Position numbers and translations under genes: made by a program. Below the pieces are notes generated by a model. That model worked only from the letters and a program-made list of their open reading frames with translations, was not told where the DNA came from and ran no database searches. A DNA stretch of 64,000 nucleotides, taken from positions 377,517 to 441,516 of the forward strand of contig NZ_FWWY01000001.1 of NCBI RefSeq assembly GCF_900176145.1, given 5' to 3'. The first letter of the stretch is position 1. Every line of letters starts with the position of its first letter. Positions 25,825 through 35,101 of the stretch are shown here, one piece after another. The stretch comes from Sulfobacillus thermosulfidooxidans DSM 9293 (GTDB taxonomy: Bacteria; Bacillota; Sulfobacillia; Sulfobacillales; Sulfobacillaceae).

Positions 25825-26979
25825 TTGAATCTTTTACGGTCAAAAAAAGTCGCTGCGAGCATTGCAGTAGGCTTATTGTCTGTGCCTGCGGCCATGAGTA
25901 TGTTAACTGTGTCGGCATCATCTCCGTTGACACTCGCATCTGCCAACACCAGTGCCGCCCCGAAATTTTTATCCGCGCGTTTTTATACCGTGCAACCTGG
26001 GGACACATTAAGTGGTATTGCATATCGGTTCCATACTTCCGTTGCGACACTAGTCGCCTTAAATCACATTAGTAATCCTAACGCGATTTATGTCGGACAA
26101 GTCCTGCGTATTAGCAATGCATCGTCCAGCACAGCCTTAGGTTCGGGAACAACGAGTGCTTCTCTCACTTTTGACACCGCCCGTTCTACCTACACAGTGC
26201 AGCCGGGCGACACTTTAGGAGCGATCGCGGCCCGGTTCCATGTTACAGTAGCGGAACTGGTAGCATGGAATCATATCGCGAACCCCAACCTCATTGCCGT
26301 CGGACAAGTTCTCGTGATTGGTTCAGCATCGGGTTCGACAAGTTCTAGCGCGAGTCCCGCATCTTCTCCTGCCAGTTCTTCCTCGACAACATATACGGTT
26401 CAAGCCGGCGACACCTTGGGATTAATTGCCCAAAAATTCGGAATTTCATGGCAGACTTTGGCTTCATATAACCACTTGGCGAACCCCAATGTTTTATATA
26501 TCGGCGAAGTCCTCCAAATCCCCGGTAATGGACAAGCCTCATCGAGCGCCACGGTTCAACTCCCTGCTCAAAATGCGTCAGTCAGTTTTGGCCAGGCTAT
26601 TGTGAATACCGCGGAACATCTTTTAGGCATTCCATATGTATGGGGCGGAACGACGCCAGCGACGGGATTTGATTGTTCGGGACTGGTCTACTATGTTTTC
26701 CGGCAAAACGGGGTGCCCATGCCGCGCACAAGCTGGGCTCAATATTCTTATGTGACGAAAATCGCCAAATCGCAATTGCAACCCGGCGATTTAGTGTTCT
26801 TTAGCACGGATGGTCCCGGTGCATCCCATGTTGGCATTTATATTGGAGCCGATCCGGCCTTAGGTTATTCTCAGGCCTTTATCGAATCTCCAGAACCAGG
26901 ACAAACGGTGCGCGTATCAAACCTCAATAGTCCCTATTATCTGGATCACTATTATGGCGCGGGCACTGTAAACCCGTAA
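25825..26979 (+). CDS. LysM x3 - NlpC/P60 peptidoglycan endopeptidase
   Basis: The 384-residue secreted protein has a signal peptide (~1-40). Three LysM domains at ~53-96, ~122-166 and ~189-232 each begin YTVQ(P/A)GDTL and are joined by Ser/Thr linkers. A C-terminal NlpC/P60 domain (~253-384) has the catalytic Cys284 in GFDCSG and His335 in ASHVGIYIG. It cuts peptidoglycan cross-peptides, probably gamma-D-Glu-diaminopimelate bonds. The start is TTG behind AAGGGAG inside the c-di-AMP riboswitch closing stem, linking wall hydrolysis to c-di-AMP. A strong terminator follows. Confidence 0.95.
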   Translation: MNLLRSKKVAASIAVGLLSVPAAMSMLTVSASSPLTLASANTSAAPKFLSARFYTVQPGDTLSGIAYRFHTSVATLVALNHISNPNAIYVGQVLRISNASSSTALGSGTTSASLTFDTARSTYTVQPGDTLGAIAARFHVTVAELVAWNHIANPNLIAVGQVLVIGSASGSTSSSASPASSPASSSSTTYTVQAGDTLGLIAQKFGISWQTLASYNHLANPNVLYIGEVLQIPGNGQASSSATVQLPAQNASVSFGQAIVNTAEHLLGIPYVWGGTTPATGFDCSGLVYYVFRQNGVPMPRTSWAQYSYVTKIAKSQLQPGDLVFFSTDGPGASHVGIYIGADPALGYSQAFIESPEPGQTVRVSNLNSPYYLDHYYGAGTVNP

Positions 26980-26996
26980 TCTGAATACAAATCTCG

Positions 26997-27027
26997 GACG
27001 AAGACTTCGGTCTTCGTCTATTTTTTT
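26997..27027 (+). terminator. Intrinsic terminator after the NlpC/P60 gene
   Basis: GACGAAGAC, a TTCG tetraloop and GTCTTCGTC form a nine-pair stem followed by TA and seven T residues. Confidence 0.92.
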
Positions 27028-27109
27028 CTTCATGACAATCCTTGGGATATTTCCTTTTCCTCATGGTCAATCAACCGGTTATTCCCCCTTGCAAAGCATA
27101 TAATGAAGA

Positions 27110-27121
27110 TGTGTTAACACA
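27110..27121. promoter_or_regulatory. Palindrome TGTGTTAACACA downstream of a TATAAT box
   Basis: A perfect 12-base palindrome lies six bases after TATAAT (27099-27104), with a second GTTAAC nearby at about 27133. This is the expected place for a repressor site controlling the gene at 27300. No -35 match is convincing. Confidence 0.4.
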
Positions 27122-27299
27122 AGAATAAATAATGTTAACCCATTCACTTTTGGTACTTTATGGTAAACGCCTTTGCTTCCCTACTCAAGATCAAAAACGT
27201 CGTGCATTTCATTTACCGGATCCCTATCCAATACCCAGGAGCATAAGATAAACTGTTTTTGAGACGAGAGCATCGTAGATGAGAGGGAAGGAGAAAAAC

Positions 27300-27854
27300 A
27301 TGGGAAAAACTTTTGATAAACTCCTACCGGAGCATGAAGCCTTTATTTCCCGCCAACCTATTTTCTTTGTAGCCACTGCTCCTCTCGCCGCCCAAGGCCA
27401 CGTCAATCTCTCACCCAAGGGATATGACGTGTTTCGGATTTTTTCTCCCACGCAAGTTGGCTATCTTGACCTCACGGGAAGCGGTAATGAAACCGCTGCC
27501 CATATTTTAGAAAATGGGCGTATTACTTTCATGTTTATGGCGATAGATGGGCCCCCTCAAATCCTGAGGTTGTATGGAACGGGATATTCTGTCCATCCCT
27601 CTGATGCCCAGTGGCCGGAACTTTCTCCGTCCTTCCCCACTCACTATCCGGGCATCCGTCAAATTATCATGGCAACCATCCACCAGGTCAGTACCTCTTG
27701 CGGTTATGGAGTCCCCTATTTATCGTATCAAGGGGATCGGGACACCCTCTCACGGTGGGCCGAAGCCAAAGGGCGAGACGGCATTATCCATTATCAACAA
27801 ACGAAAAATCGTCACAGTTTAGACGGGCTTCCCACAAATATTTGTCCGGAATAA
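27300..27854 (+). CDS. Pyridoxamine 5'-phosphate oxidase-family flavoprotein
   Basis: The 184-residue protein has the split-barrel pattern 'FISRQPIFFVATAPLAAQGHVNLSPKGYDVFRIFSPTQVGYLDLTGSGNETAAHILENGRITFMF', followed by 'ILRLYGTGYSVHP'. This is typical of PF01243-type FMN or F420-binding proteins. The conserved 'TSCGYGVP' and 'SRWAEAKG' near the end match the larger conserved group often called PNPOx-like. True PNP oxidase activity is doubtful. AAGGAG precedes the ATG at 27300. Confidence 0.8.
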   Translation: MGKTFDKLLPEHEAFISRQPIFFVATAPLAAQGHVNLSPKGYDVFRIFSPTQVGYLDLTGSGNETAAHILENGRITFMFMAIDGPPQILRLYGTGYSVHPSDAQWPELSPSFPTHYPGIRQIIMATIHQVSTSCGYGVPYLSYQGDRDTLSRWAEAKGRDGIIHYQQTKNRHSLDGLPTNICPE

Positions 27855-27943
27855 GGCGAAAATACCGAATCAATTGTCGCAAAAAGCAAAATTTCTACGA
27901 GTAGAAAACGTGACTTTGCAGAGTGGAATACGGAACCGGAGTT

Positions 27944-28564
27944 TTAGTCGACATAACCAATCACGCCGCGCAAAGCCTTGAGAACGCGTTCATAGTGCCC
28001 AGGATGAAAGGCATCTGCAGGGGGCAATTGGTCCATCGTGAACCAACCTGCCGCCAGAATTTCTTCAGGTTGGGGTTTAATGGTTCCACCAATTTTGTGA
28101 CCGCGAATGACAATGTGATATAGATGGTGAGAAACAACCCGCCGGTCCATCCAATTATCAAAAACGCCAACGACATTGTCGGGCTTCATATGAATACCCG
28201 TTTCTTCTTCGACTTCCCGAATCACAGCACGACTCGGACGTTCACCAACCTCGACTGCGCCTCCGGGCAATGCCCACTTTTCTGTATCTTTGCGCTGAAT
28301 CAGCAAAATCGCGTCCCCATTAATCACCGCCCCATCGACCCCAACTTTAGGCGTGACCGGCGTGATCTCACTTAACAACGGAGCATCTTCAGGTAATCCG
28401 CCTAATATGCGGGCTAATTTGTGAATCCGGGCATAACGAGCTTGATCGTAAACATTATCGGCATAATGTTGTCCGTCAAGCGCCAACGCTTCAAGAATTT
28501 GGCCAATTCGAGCGGGTGTGAGTCCCTGATCTTCATTTTTCACGACATATCCCCCCATGACCAA
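27944..28564 (-). CDS. NUDIX hydrolase with N-terminal helical domain
   Basis: The ~206-residue protein carries the complete Nudix box 'GGAVEVGERPSRAVIREVEEETGI' (~110-132), which binds the Mg2+ ions that cleave nucleoside diphosphate-X substrates. Residues ~12-65 are a Nudix_N-like helical domain seen in ADP-ribose/NADH-type hydrolases of Gram-positives. The exact substrate is unknown. The start is uncertain among TTG 28564, ATG 28558 and GTG 28543; the last has GGGGGG upstream. Confidence 0.85.
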   Translation of the reverse strand: MVMGGYVVKNEDQGLTPARIGQILEALALDGQHYADNVYDQARYARIHKLARILGGLPEDAPLLSEITPVTPKVGVDGAVINGDAILLIQRKDTEKWALPGGAVEVGERPSRAVIREVEEETGIHMKPDNVVGVFDNWMDRRVVSHHLYHIVIRGHKIGGTIKPQPEEILAAGWFTMDQLPPADAFHPGHYERVLKALRGVIGYVD

Positions 28565-28647
28565 CGAGAAATGGCCACCTGTTTCCCTATTTCCCTTACT
28601 GGGCTCACCTTATTTTAGCAATTTCTCGAATGGGGTGAAAAAAGCGC

Positions 28648-28899
28648 CTATCCGCGCACACGCGCATCGTGCAATACGCGTTCCACCATGCGTTTTAACA
28701 CTTTAATATTATCGGGGACCGTCACAATATATGTACCTGTCTCGTCATATCCGATGTATTCCATCGATTGCGCATCATATTGCAAGGCATGGGCCACAAA
28801 GTATTCAACGTATGTTTTCGGACATTGATGTCGCGCCTTTAACCGCATAAACAGTGCAGCCGACATTTTCCCGATAATGTCCACAGCGATAATAGGCAC
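28648..28899 (-). CDS. Conserved-looking hypothetical protein, start unclear
   Basis: The 83-residue frame from a GTG at 28899 shows 'PIIAVDIIGKMSAALFMRLKARHQCPKTYVEYFVAHALQYDAQSMEYIGYDE'. I do not recognise the family. The GTG has no ribosome site. The same frame stays open upstream to about 29010 and reads protein-like ('EPVWLDQGYVYWKLGVQTCEG') but has no ATG, GTG or TTG. A ribosome-site-like AAGGGGG lies at about 28993-28999. Translation may begin at a rare codon there, or a frameshift may be present. Confidence 0.5.
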   Translation of the reverse strand: MPIIAVDIIGKMSAALFMRLKARHQCPKTYVEYFVAHALQYDAQSMEYIGYDETGTYIVTVPDNIKVLKRMVERVLHDARVRG

Positions 28900-29218
28900 A
28901 CCTTCGCAGGTTTGAACCCCTAATTTCCAGTAGACATAACCCTGGTCGAGCCATACGGGTTCTTTGGCAGTTGCCTTAAGCGTGAAGATACACCCCCTTC
29001 GGTGGTCTAATAAATCGATTCATGATTCGACATTGATGAATGATTTTCCTGCCCATCAGAAACCTTGTTAAAAAACTTCTTCTTGCTTCCAATATATTCG
29101 CATCAATCCGGAGCGATATCATTTGCGTGTTTCCGATATTCTCCATTATTTTTTATGGTACCACGTGAGACTATCATGAGGACATTAATCTGATCGACTT
29201 TTTAGGGATTTTTCGGAT
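28900..29218. other. Gap holding the probable 5' part of the hypothetical gene
   Basis: The first ~110 bases continue the minus-strand hypothetical gene's frame upstream of its nearest standard start. The remaining ~200 bases are AT-rich with no recognised gene, terminator or structured RNA. Confidence 0.4.
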
Positions 29219-31570
29219 TTACATCGCACGGGGTTCGAGACAAGTATTCGCGTCTTCTATTGCGTGTTCATAGTGATTCACCATAACGTGTGGGATCGTC
29301 AATTCCATAATTTCCGGAACGTCATCGATCAAACGGGACACCCGGAGAAAAAGATCGGTTAATTTCTCTACAACATCGGCTAGTATCTTGACATTGTCTT
29401 CTTTCACAATTCCGTGCGCTAATGCCATGGCGTCGCGATCGGTCAAAGGAATCAAACGGCTGTGGGCCATTTGAGACGTAGCGGTTCGAACCGTTAAAAC
29501 CGGACCAAATAACGAATCAATATGACAGGAAAGAGATAATTTTAAGATCGCAGATTGCCGATCGAAAGAGGAAAGTGAAGACTCTAAACCTGCTAATGCC
29601 AAAAGTTCGAATGTTTTCTGTGAGCCAATCCAAATTGGAGCATTTGTCTGCCAGGCACGCGCCAACGCCCGAGCTTGCGTCATATGAACTCGGTCTAAAT
29701 CAGGCAAATGGCCCAAGGGTTGTCGCCGGTACGCGGCGTAATGGCTCACCTGAACAAGTGCTCGCACCGCCAATTCTGGAAATGGATACACCGGAATCCT
29801 AAAGGACTCTCCACGAATATAGTCTATGGGACCTGGTCCGGTCATCAAAAAGTTAGCCACAATCGGTTTGACCAAGCCAACGTCCATGACGGCGTCACGA
29901 ATCGCCGCTGAAACTCCAGCGGCTTCAGAAATCCCCACCGGAATAAAAAGGACAATAATCGCGTCCACATGAGGATCCTTCAAAGCCGCATGGACTTCGT
30001 CGTAATACCGTGGGGCTAAAGCCGTAAATCCTAAGTCAATAGGAGGATGAGCCAAGTGCATGCCACCGGCCTTTAAGGCATCCACGGTAATAACGGCGGC
30101 ACCAGAGGCATTAGCAATGACTTGCACACGCTTGCCAGCGGGCAAAGGCATGGAGCTCAATAACGCGGCAACATCAAATAATTCCTGCAATGTATCGGCA
30201 CGGATAATACCGGTTTGTTGAAATAACGCTTTCACAATATTGTCATCGCCAAAATGTTGGGAGGCCATTTCAGGAGATAACACCGCGTCAGCACTGCGTG
30301 CACTTTTCACCACTAAAATTGGCTTATGTTGCGTGATCCGGCGTGCAATGCGGGTAAATTTTCGAGGATTACCAAATGATTCTAGGTAGAGCAAGATCAT
30401 TTCTGTCGCCGGATCATCTTCCCAATATTGCAGAAGATCGTTAGAGGACACATCCGCTTTATTGCCAGTACTGACAAACGAGGATACGCCAACTCCCATT
30501 CGGCTCGCATAGTCGAGAATGGCAATCCCCAACGCTCCCGATTGACTGGCAATAGCCACCGTGCCTTGGGGAGGTAAAGTCGGCGAAAAGCTCGCGTTCA
30601 TACGGACCTCATTACTCGTGTTAATGATTCCCAGGGAATTGGGGCCCACCAGACGAATTCCTTCGTGCCTCAACATTTGTGTAATGGATTGCTCCAACTC
30701 GGCACCCGCTTCATCCTGATCGGAAAATCCTGCGGAAGTAATGAGTACCGCACGGACATGCGCTTCAATACAATCCATCACCACCTGGCTAACCAAGTCC
30801 CGGGGCACCACTATCACAGCTAAATCGACCGGATCGGGGATGTCTTTAACCGAAGGATAAGCTTTGACACCTAAAATGGCCCTGGCACTTGGGTTCACCG
30901 GATAAACCACGCCGGTAAATGATGCGTTTAAGACATGTTGCAATAGTAAATGACCAAGCCGATGTGAATCGCGCGATGCTCCAATGATAGCCACAACAGA
31001 GGGTTCAAAAAAGGCACGTAATGAGGCAGCCGTGGCCAGTTTTTCCCTAGCCCCAGCTAATGCATGGATGCGTTCTGTTTGCTGCAACGGCAAAACCAGG
31101 TGAATCACACCGGAGTCTTGTTGTTCGTGGATTTCATAGCCACTATCTTGGAACACGCGCAACATGGGCTGATTTTCACTGAGTACATAGGCTTCAAACT
31201 GAAGGACTCCTCGTCTCCATGCTTGTTCAGCCAAATGCTCGAGTAATAAGGTGCCAAGTCCTCGCCCTTGAATGCGCTCATCCACAAAAAACGCCACTTC
31301 AGCCGTCGTATCGGACACCATAATATAGTGGCCAATGCCTAAAATTTGGTTTTGACTCACACAGACTAATGCCTTGCCCCGCCCTCCAGCCGATAACATG
31401 CGGTCAATTTCGGCATCATCCACCTCTTTCACCATGTGAAAAAATCGATGATAAAGAGCATCAGGAGACGCATTGCGAAATAATTCGCGTAACATTTCCC
31501 GGTCGGTCTCTGTAGGACGCGCTTCCCTAAGGTCAGCAACCCGCCCGTCTCGCAAAATGATCCGCGCCAT
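29219..31570 (-). CDS. Protein acetyltransferase: N-terminal GNAT fused to degenerate NDP-forming acyl-CoA synthetase
   Basis: In this 783-residue protein, residues ~1-165 are a GNAT acetyltransferase ('AEVAFFVDERIQGRGLGTLLLEHLAEQAW'). Residues ~185-290 form a CoA-binding Rossmann domain ('PSVVAIIGASRDSHRLGHLLLQ'). Residues ~300-610 are succinyl-CoA-ligase-like ('VGPNSLGIINTS', 'VAIASQSGALGIAILDYASR'). The final ATP-grasp region is clearly shortened: the usual lysine and 'HKSDVGGV' segment is missing before 'FGPVLTV'. This matches Pat/PatZ-type lysine acetyltransferases with GNAT at the front. They acetylate and silence acetyl-CoA synthetase. It is divergent from an AcuC deacetylase gene. Confidence 0.87.
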   Translation of the reverse strand: MARIILRDGRVADLREARPTETDREMLRELFRNASPDALYHRFFHMVKEVDDAEIDRMLSAGGRGKALVCVSQNQILGIGHYIMVSDTTAEVAFFVDERIQGRGLGTLLLEHLAEQAWRRGVLQFEAYVLSENQPMLRVFQDSGYEIHEQQDSGVIHLVLPLQQTERIHALAGAREKLATAASLRAFFEPSVVAIIGASRDSHRLGHLLLQHVLNASFTGVVYPVNPSARAILGVKAYPSVKDIPDPVDLAVIVVPRDLVSQVVMDCIEAHVRAVLITSAGFSDQDEAGAELEQSITQMLRHEGIRLVGPNSLGIINTSNEVRMNASFSPTLPPQGTVAIASQSGALGIAILDYASRMGVGVSSFVSTGNKADVSSNDLLQYWEDDPATEMILLYLESFGNPRKFTRIARRITQHKPILVVKSARSADAVLSPEMASQHFGDDNIVKALFQQTGIIRADTLQELFDVAALLSSMPLPAGKRVQVIANASGAAVITVDALKAGGMHLAHPPIDLGFTALAPRYYDEVHAALKDPHVDAIIVLFIPVGISEAAGVSAAIRDAVMDVGLVKPIVANFLMTGPGPIDYIRGESFRIPVYPFPELAVRALVQVSHYAAYRRQPLGHLPDLDRVHMTQARALARAWQTNAPIWIGSQKTFELLALAGLESSLSSFDRQSAILKLSLSCHIDSLFGPVLTVRTATSQMAHSRLIPLTDRDAMALAHGIVKEDNVKILADVVEKLTDLFLRVSRLIDDVPEIMELTIPHVMVNHYEHAIEDANTCLEPRAM

Positions 31571-31634
31571 GGCTCATCCTTCCCCGCTCTTTGTGAGTGC
31601 CTCTTCTCCATTATGAACTTCCGTCAAGAAATCT

Positions 31635-31640
31635 TATAAT
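31635..31640 (+). promoter_or_regulatory. -10 box of the acuC-like gene
   Basis: TATAAT lies only 12 bases before a GTG start and 24 bases before an ATG. Transcription would start near 31647, leaving a very short or nearly absent leader, and neither start has a good ribosome site. Confidence 0.45.
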
Positions 31641-31652
31641 GAAACAAAAAGA

Positions 31653-32840
31653 GTGGATGCGAAAATGACGCAATTAGCGAAGTTTGTTTATTCCCCTTCA
31701 TATACCCAATATGATTTCGGCCCGTCTCATCCCTTTAATCCGCTTCGGCTCGTTGCCACCAAAAGCCTCATCGACACCATGGGATTATTAACGCCTCACG
31801 ACACGATCATACCGGATTTGGCAACCTTTGACGAACTCTTTTTAATTCATCAACCCGACTATATTGACATGGTACAGCGTTTTCAAACATATGAAGACAC
31901 GCTTAATCCTAATCTTTTGCGCCTAGCACAAGATTATGGTTTGGGAACCGAAGATGATCCCGTCTTTCCGAAAATGCATCAAGCGGGATCTCTAGCCGTC
32001 GGGGGAACGCTGACAGCGGCCCGTCTGGTGGCCAGCGGACAGGTGCTTCATGCCCTGAATATTGCGGGGGGCTTACATCATGCCAAAAAGGCATCGGCCT
32101 CGGGATTTTGCATTTATAATGATGTCGCCATCGCGATCAAATGGCTTCGAGAACACACGTCATGGAAGATTGCCTATATTGATACCGATGCACATCATGG
32201 CGATGGCGTTCAACAAGCATTTTATGACGATCCTCATGTTCTCACGATCTCGTTGCATGAGACAGGACAATATCTTTTCCCAGGTACCGGCAGTGTGGAA
32301 GAACTCGGAGAGGGTGCTGGCTACGGATTTTCCCTCAACCTGCCCTTGCGTCCCTATAGCGACGATGAATCCAGCCTCGAAAGTCTTTTGTCAGTGGTTC
32401 CCCAAGCTTTAGCCGTTTTTCAGCCGGATCTCATTGTTAGTCAACATGGCTGTGATGGGCATTTTTGGGATCCGTTAACCGATTTATTAGCTTCCACCTA
32501 TTTCTATGCCCAAGTTCCGTCGCTCGTGGATGCTTGGGCACACCAATTTAGTCAAGGACGCTGGATAGCCGTAGGCGGTGGCGGGTATGAACTGTTGCGT
32601 GTTGTCCCCCGGGCATGGACGTTATTATGGGCGCAAATGATTCACCAGCCGTTAGCCAATTCTGCCACCATTCCGTCTTCTTGGCTCGAACAATGGCAAT
32701 CCTCTTCTCCAGAGCCCTTACCTCGCACCTTTTTGGACCGTTTGGAAGATCGGCCTACCACGCCATCATCCTTCGCCATAACCCAGCAAAACCGCCAAAC
32801 CGTTTACCATCTCAAACAACTTGTTTCTTGGTTACAATAA
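31653..32840 (+). CDS. acuC: AcuC-type histone-deacetylase-fold protein deacetylase
   Basis: The 395-residue enzyme has the class I HDAC core: 'GPSHPFNPLRL', 'NIAGGLHHAKKASASGFCIYNDVAIAIKWL', 'IAYIDTDAHHGDGVQQAFYDDP' with zinc ligands, and 'SQHGCDGHFWDPL'. AcuC removes acetyl groups from lysine, reactivating acetyl-CoA synthetase in Bacillus. It is divergent from the GNAT-Pat-like gene, giving writer and eraser side by side. The start is either GTG 31653 or ATG 31665; both have weak ribosome sites close to the -10 box. Confidence 0.9.
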   Translation: MDAKMTQLAKFVYSPSYTQYDFGPSHPFNPLRLVATKSLIDTMGLLTPHDTIIPDLATFDELFLIHQPDYIDMVQRFQTYEDTLNPNLLRLAQDYGLGTEDDPVFPKMHQAGSLAVGGTLTAARLVASGQVLHALNIAGGLHHAKKASASGFCIYNDVAIAIKWLREHTSWKIAYIDTDAHHGDGVQQAFYDDPHVLTISLHETGQYLFPGTGSVEELGEGAGYGFSLNLPLRPYSDDESSLESLLSVVPQALAVFQPDLIVSQHGCDGHFWDPLTDLLASTYFYAQVPSLVDAWAHQFSQGRWIAVGGGGYELLRVVPRAWTLLWAQMIHQPLANSATIPSSWLEQWQSSSPEPLPRTFLDRLEDRPTTPSSFAITQQNRQTVYHLKQLVSWLQ

Positions 32841-32934
32841 TCCTTGGATCAACAATATTAAAAAAATTTAACAGATTCTTATGTTAAGTCCATATCATCC
32901 AAAACAAACCGTGCTATAATGTAATTGACAAATA

Positions 32935-32950
32935 TGTGAATGATTTCACA
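32935..32950 (+). promoter_or_regulatory. CRP-type site in the leader of the zinc-ribbon gene
   Basis: TGTGAATGATTTCACA matches the CRP consensus TGTGA-N6-TCACA exactly. It lies about 14 bases after a TATAAT box (32916-32921) and touches the AAGGAGG ribosome site, a position that suggests repression. The Crp/Fnr-family gene at 59703 is one candidate binder. Confidence 0.4.
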
Positions 32951-32963
32951 AGGAGGAATAATG

Positions 32964-33140
32964 ATGACTCACTCCAACGAAGAATTGTGCCCGGTCTGCC
33001 ACCAATATCCTGTACGGTACCAAACGCTGAAGATTACTGGCGATGTCTACGCGATTTGTGACAATTACCCCGAATGTTCTTATGTTAGCCGGCTCGAGAC
33101 CCCGGCACAAGACTGGGCGACCATGCGGCCCTCCGCTTAA
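32964..33140 (+). CDS. Small zinc-ribbon protein
   Basis: The 58-residue protein contains C-P-V-C and C-D-N-Y-P-E-C spaced as a four-cysteine zinc ribbon, similar to topoisomerase-type fingers. No other domain is present and the function is unknown. The ATG at 32964 is seven bases after AAGGAGG; an ATG one codon earlier is closer. It is single, with a CRP-like site in its leader and a strong terminator after it. Confidence 0.75.
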   Translation: MTHSNEELCPVCHQYPVRYQTLKITGDVYAICDNYPECSYVSRLETPAQDWATMRPSA

Positions 33141-33156
33141 ATTTCAAAACATCAAG

Positions 33157-33187
33157 AAAACACCCCACCATCACGGCGGGGTGTTTT
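33157..33187. terminator. Bidirectional terminator
   Basis: AAAACACCCC (33157-33166) pairs with GGGGTGTTTT (33178-33187) around an 11-base loop, giving A/T runs on both sides. It serves the small zinc-ribbon gene (+) and ilvD (-). Confidence 0.88.
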
Positions 33188-33200
33188 GCGGAGGACAGAT

Positions 33201-34877
33201 TTAATCAGTAACAGCACCTCGGCTACTACTCGACACCAGTTTACGGTATTTGACCAGTACGCCACGGGTATATTTCGGATCGGGCGGTTGCCACTGCTGG
33301 CGACGGCGTTCGATTTCTTCTTCGGGCACATTCAGCTGTAAAAGACGCTTATCCGCATCAATGGTGATAGAATCCCCTTCTTGCACTAAAGCAATCGTGC
33401 CTCCCACATAAGCTTCTGGAGCGACGTGTCCCACGACTAAGCCGTATGTGCCGCCGGAAAAGCGTCCATCCGTAATCAGACCCACACTATCCCCTAGCCC
33501 CGCGCCAATCAGTGCGGATGTGGGGGACAACATCTCCCGCATTCCAGGCCCTCCTTTGGGACCTTCATAACGAATAACAATGACATCACCGGGATGAATC
33601 TGGTTCGATAAGATCGCTTCCATGCAAGCTTCTTCGGAATCAAACACGCGAGCCGGCCCGGTAATATGGTGTTGCTTAATCCCAGAAATCTTGGCGACCG
33701 CTCCTTCTTCCGCCAAATTTCCCTTCAGAATACTTAAATGTCCACTTGGGTAGATGGGGTTACTCCAGGAATGAATCACATCTTGATCGGCCCGGGGTTC
33801 AGGAGGCACGTCTTGCAACAAGTCGCCCAATGTCTCGCCTGTAATGGTTAGGACATCGCCATGAAGGAGTCCCCGGTCCAACAACATGCGCATCACCTGT
33901 GGAATTCCTCCGGCCCGATGAAGGTCGGTAGCAACATAACGCCCTGAGGGTTTTAGATCGCATAACACCGGAACACGTTGCCGGATGACCTCAAAATCAT
34001 CAAGACTTAAGGGGACTTCCGCCGCGTGAGCAATCGCTAAGAGGTGCAAAACGGCATTGGTTGAGCCGCCTAACGCCATGACAACTGATATCGCATTTTC
34101 AAAAGCTTTTCGGGTCAACAAGTCCCGGGGACGAATATTCTTCTGAATCGCATTAACCAAAATGCGCGCCGACAATTCGGCACTATCCGCCTTTTCATCA
34201 TCTTCTGCTGCCATCGTAGACGAATATGGGGCACTAATGCCCATGGCTTCAAACACCGAAGACATCGTATTGGCGGTATACATCCCCCCACAAGATCCCG
34301 CCCCAGGACAGGCACGCCGTTCAACTTCCAGCAGTTCTTGATAGTCAATGCGTTGGGCCACATATTCTCCCACCGCCTCAAAGCTGCTGACAATGGTTAA
34401 ATCACGCCCCCGGTAATGTCCCGGTTTAATCGTACCACCATAGACGAAAATGGCGGGAATATTCATCCGGGCAAACGCTATCATGGCACCGGGCATGTTC
34501 TTGTCGCATCCACCGATTGCCAATACGCCATCCATGCGCTGTGCTTGACAGACCGTTTCAATGGAATCAGCAATCACTTCCCGGGATACTAAGGAATAAT
34601 GCATTCCTTCGGTTCCCATTGAGATTCCATCACTGACGGTCGGAATACCAAACACTTGCGGCATCGCACCCGCTTCCCGTAACGCGCGTTCGGCCCGCTC
34701 GGCCAATCCTCCTAACCCGATGTTACAAGGGGTAATACTACTGAACCCATTAGCAATCCCTACAATAGGCTTCTCAAAGTCATCATCTCCAAAACCTACT
34801 GCCCGTAACATGGCACGGTTGGGAGACCGTTGAATACCTTGAGTAATTGCGCGGCTACGCAAATTTTCCATGAGCAT
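33201..34877 (-). CDS. ilvD: Dihydroxy-acid dehydratase
   Basis: The ~558-residue enzyme is a full IlvD: '[26 protein letters not shown]', '[14 protein letters not shown]', '[27 protein letters not shown]', '[24 protein letters not shown]' and '[26 protein letters not shown]'. The three cysteine motifs hold the Fe-S cluster. It makes the 2-oxo acids for valine, leucine and isoleucine. Starts at ATG 34877 and ATG 34871 are both near AAAGGA. It stands apart from other ilv genes in the window. Confidence 0.96.
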   Translation of the reverse strand: MLMENLRSRAITQGIQRSPNRAMLRAVGFGDDDFEKPIVGIANGFSSITPCNIGLGGLAERAERALREAGAMPQVFGIPTVSDGISMGTEGMHYSLVSREVIADSIETVCQAQRMDGVLAIGGCDKNMPGAMIAFARMNIPAIFVYGGTIKPGHYRGRDLTIVSSFEAVGEYVAQRIDYQELLEVERRACPGAGSCGGMYTANTMSSVFEAMGISAPYSSTMAAEDDEKADSAELSARILVNAIQKNIRPRDLLTRKAFENAISVVMALGGSTNAVLHLLAIAHAAEVPLSLDDFEVIRQRVPVLCDLKPSGRYVATDLHRAGGIPQVMRMLLDRGLLHGDVLTITGETLGDLLQDVPPEPRADQDVIHSWSNPIYPSGHLSILKGNLAEEGAVAKISGIKQHHITGPARVFDSEEACMEAILSNQIHPGDVIVIRYEGPKGGPGMREMLSPTSALIGAGLGDSVGLITDGRFSGGTYGLVVGHVAPEAYVGGTIALVQEGDSITIDADKRLLQLNVPEEEIERRRQQWQPPDPKYTRGVLVKYRKLVSSSSRGAVTD

Positions 34878-35040
34878 CGTATCCTTTGTGATGTGGTATT
34901 GAGAGGCAGTTAAAATATTTTCATAGATTATACCATACACTGTTTATTCACATTGATTTGATTTTTTTACGCAAGATGACCCGGCACCTCGTTTTGCATC
35001 ATCTGATTGGTGCGCCCATTTGTCTTCAAGACAAACGAAA

Positions 35041-35056
35041 AGGCCCTCACAGGCCT
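35041..35056 (-). terminator. Terminator after the small membrane protein
   Basis: On the minus strand AGGCC, a six-base loop and GGCCT are followed by TTTCGTTTGTC. The stem is short but GC-rich. Confidence 0.6.
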
Positions 35057-35101
35057 CACGTTATCAAACACGTTATGCGTTTTTGAACGGCTCTTTGGAA
35101 A

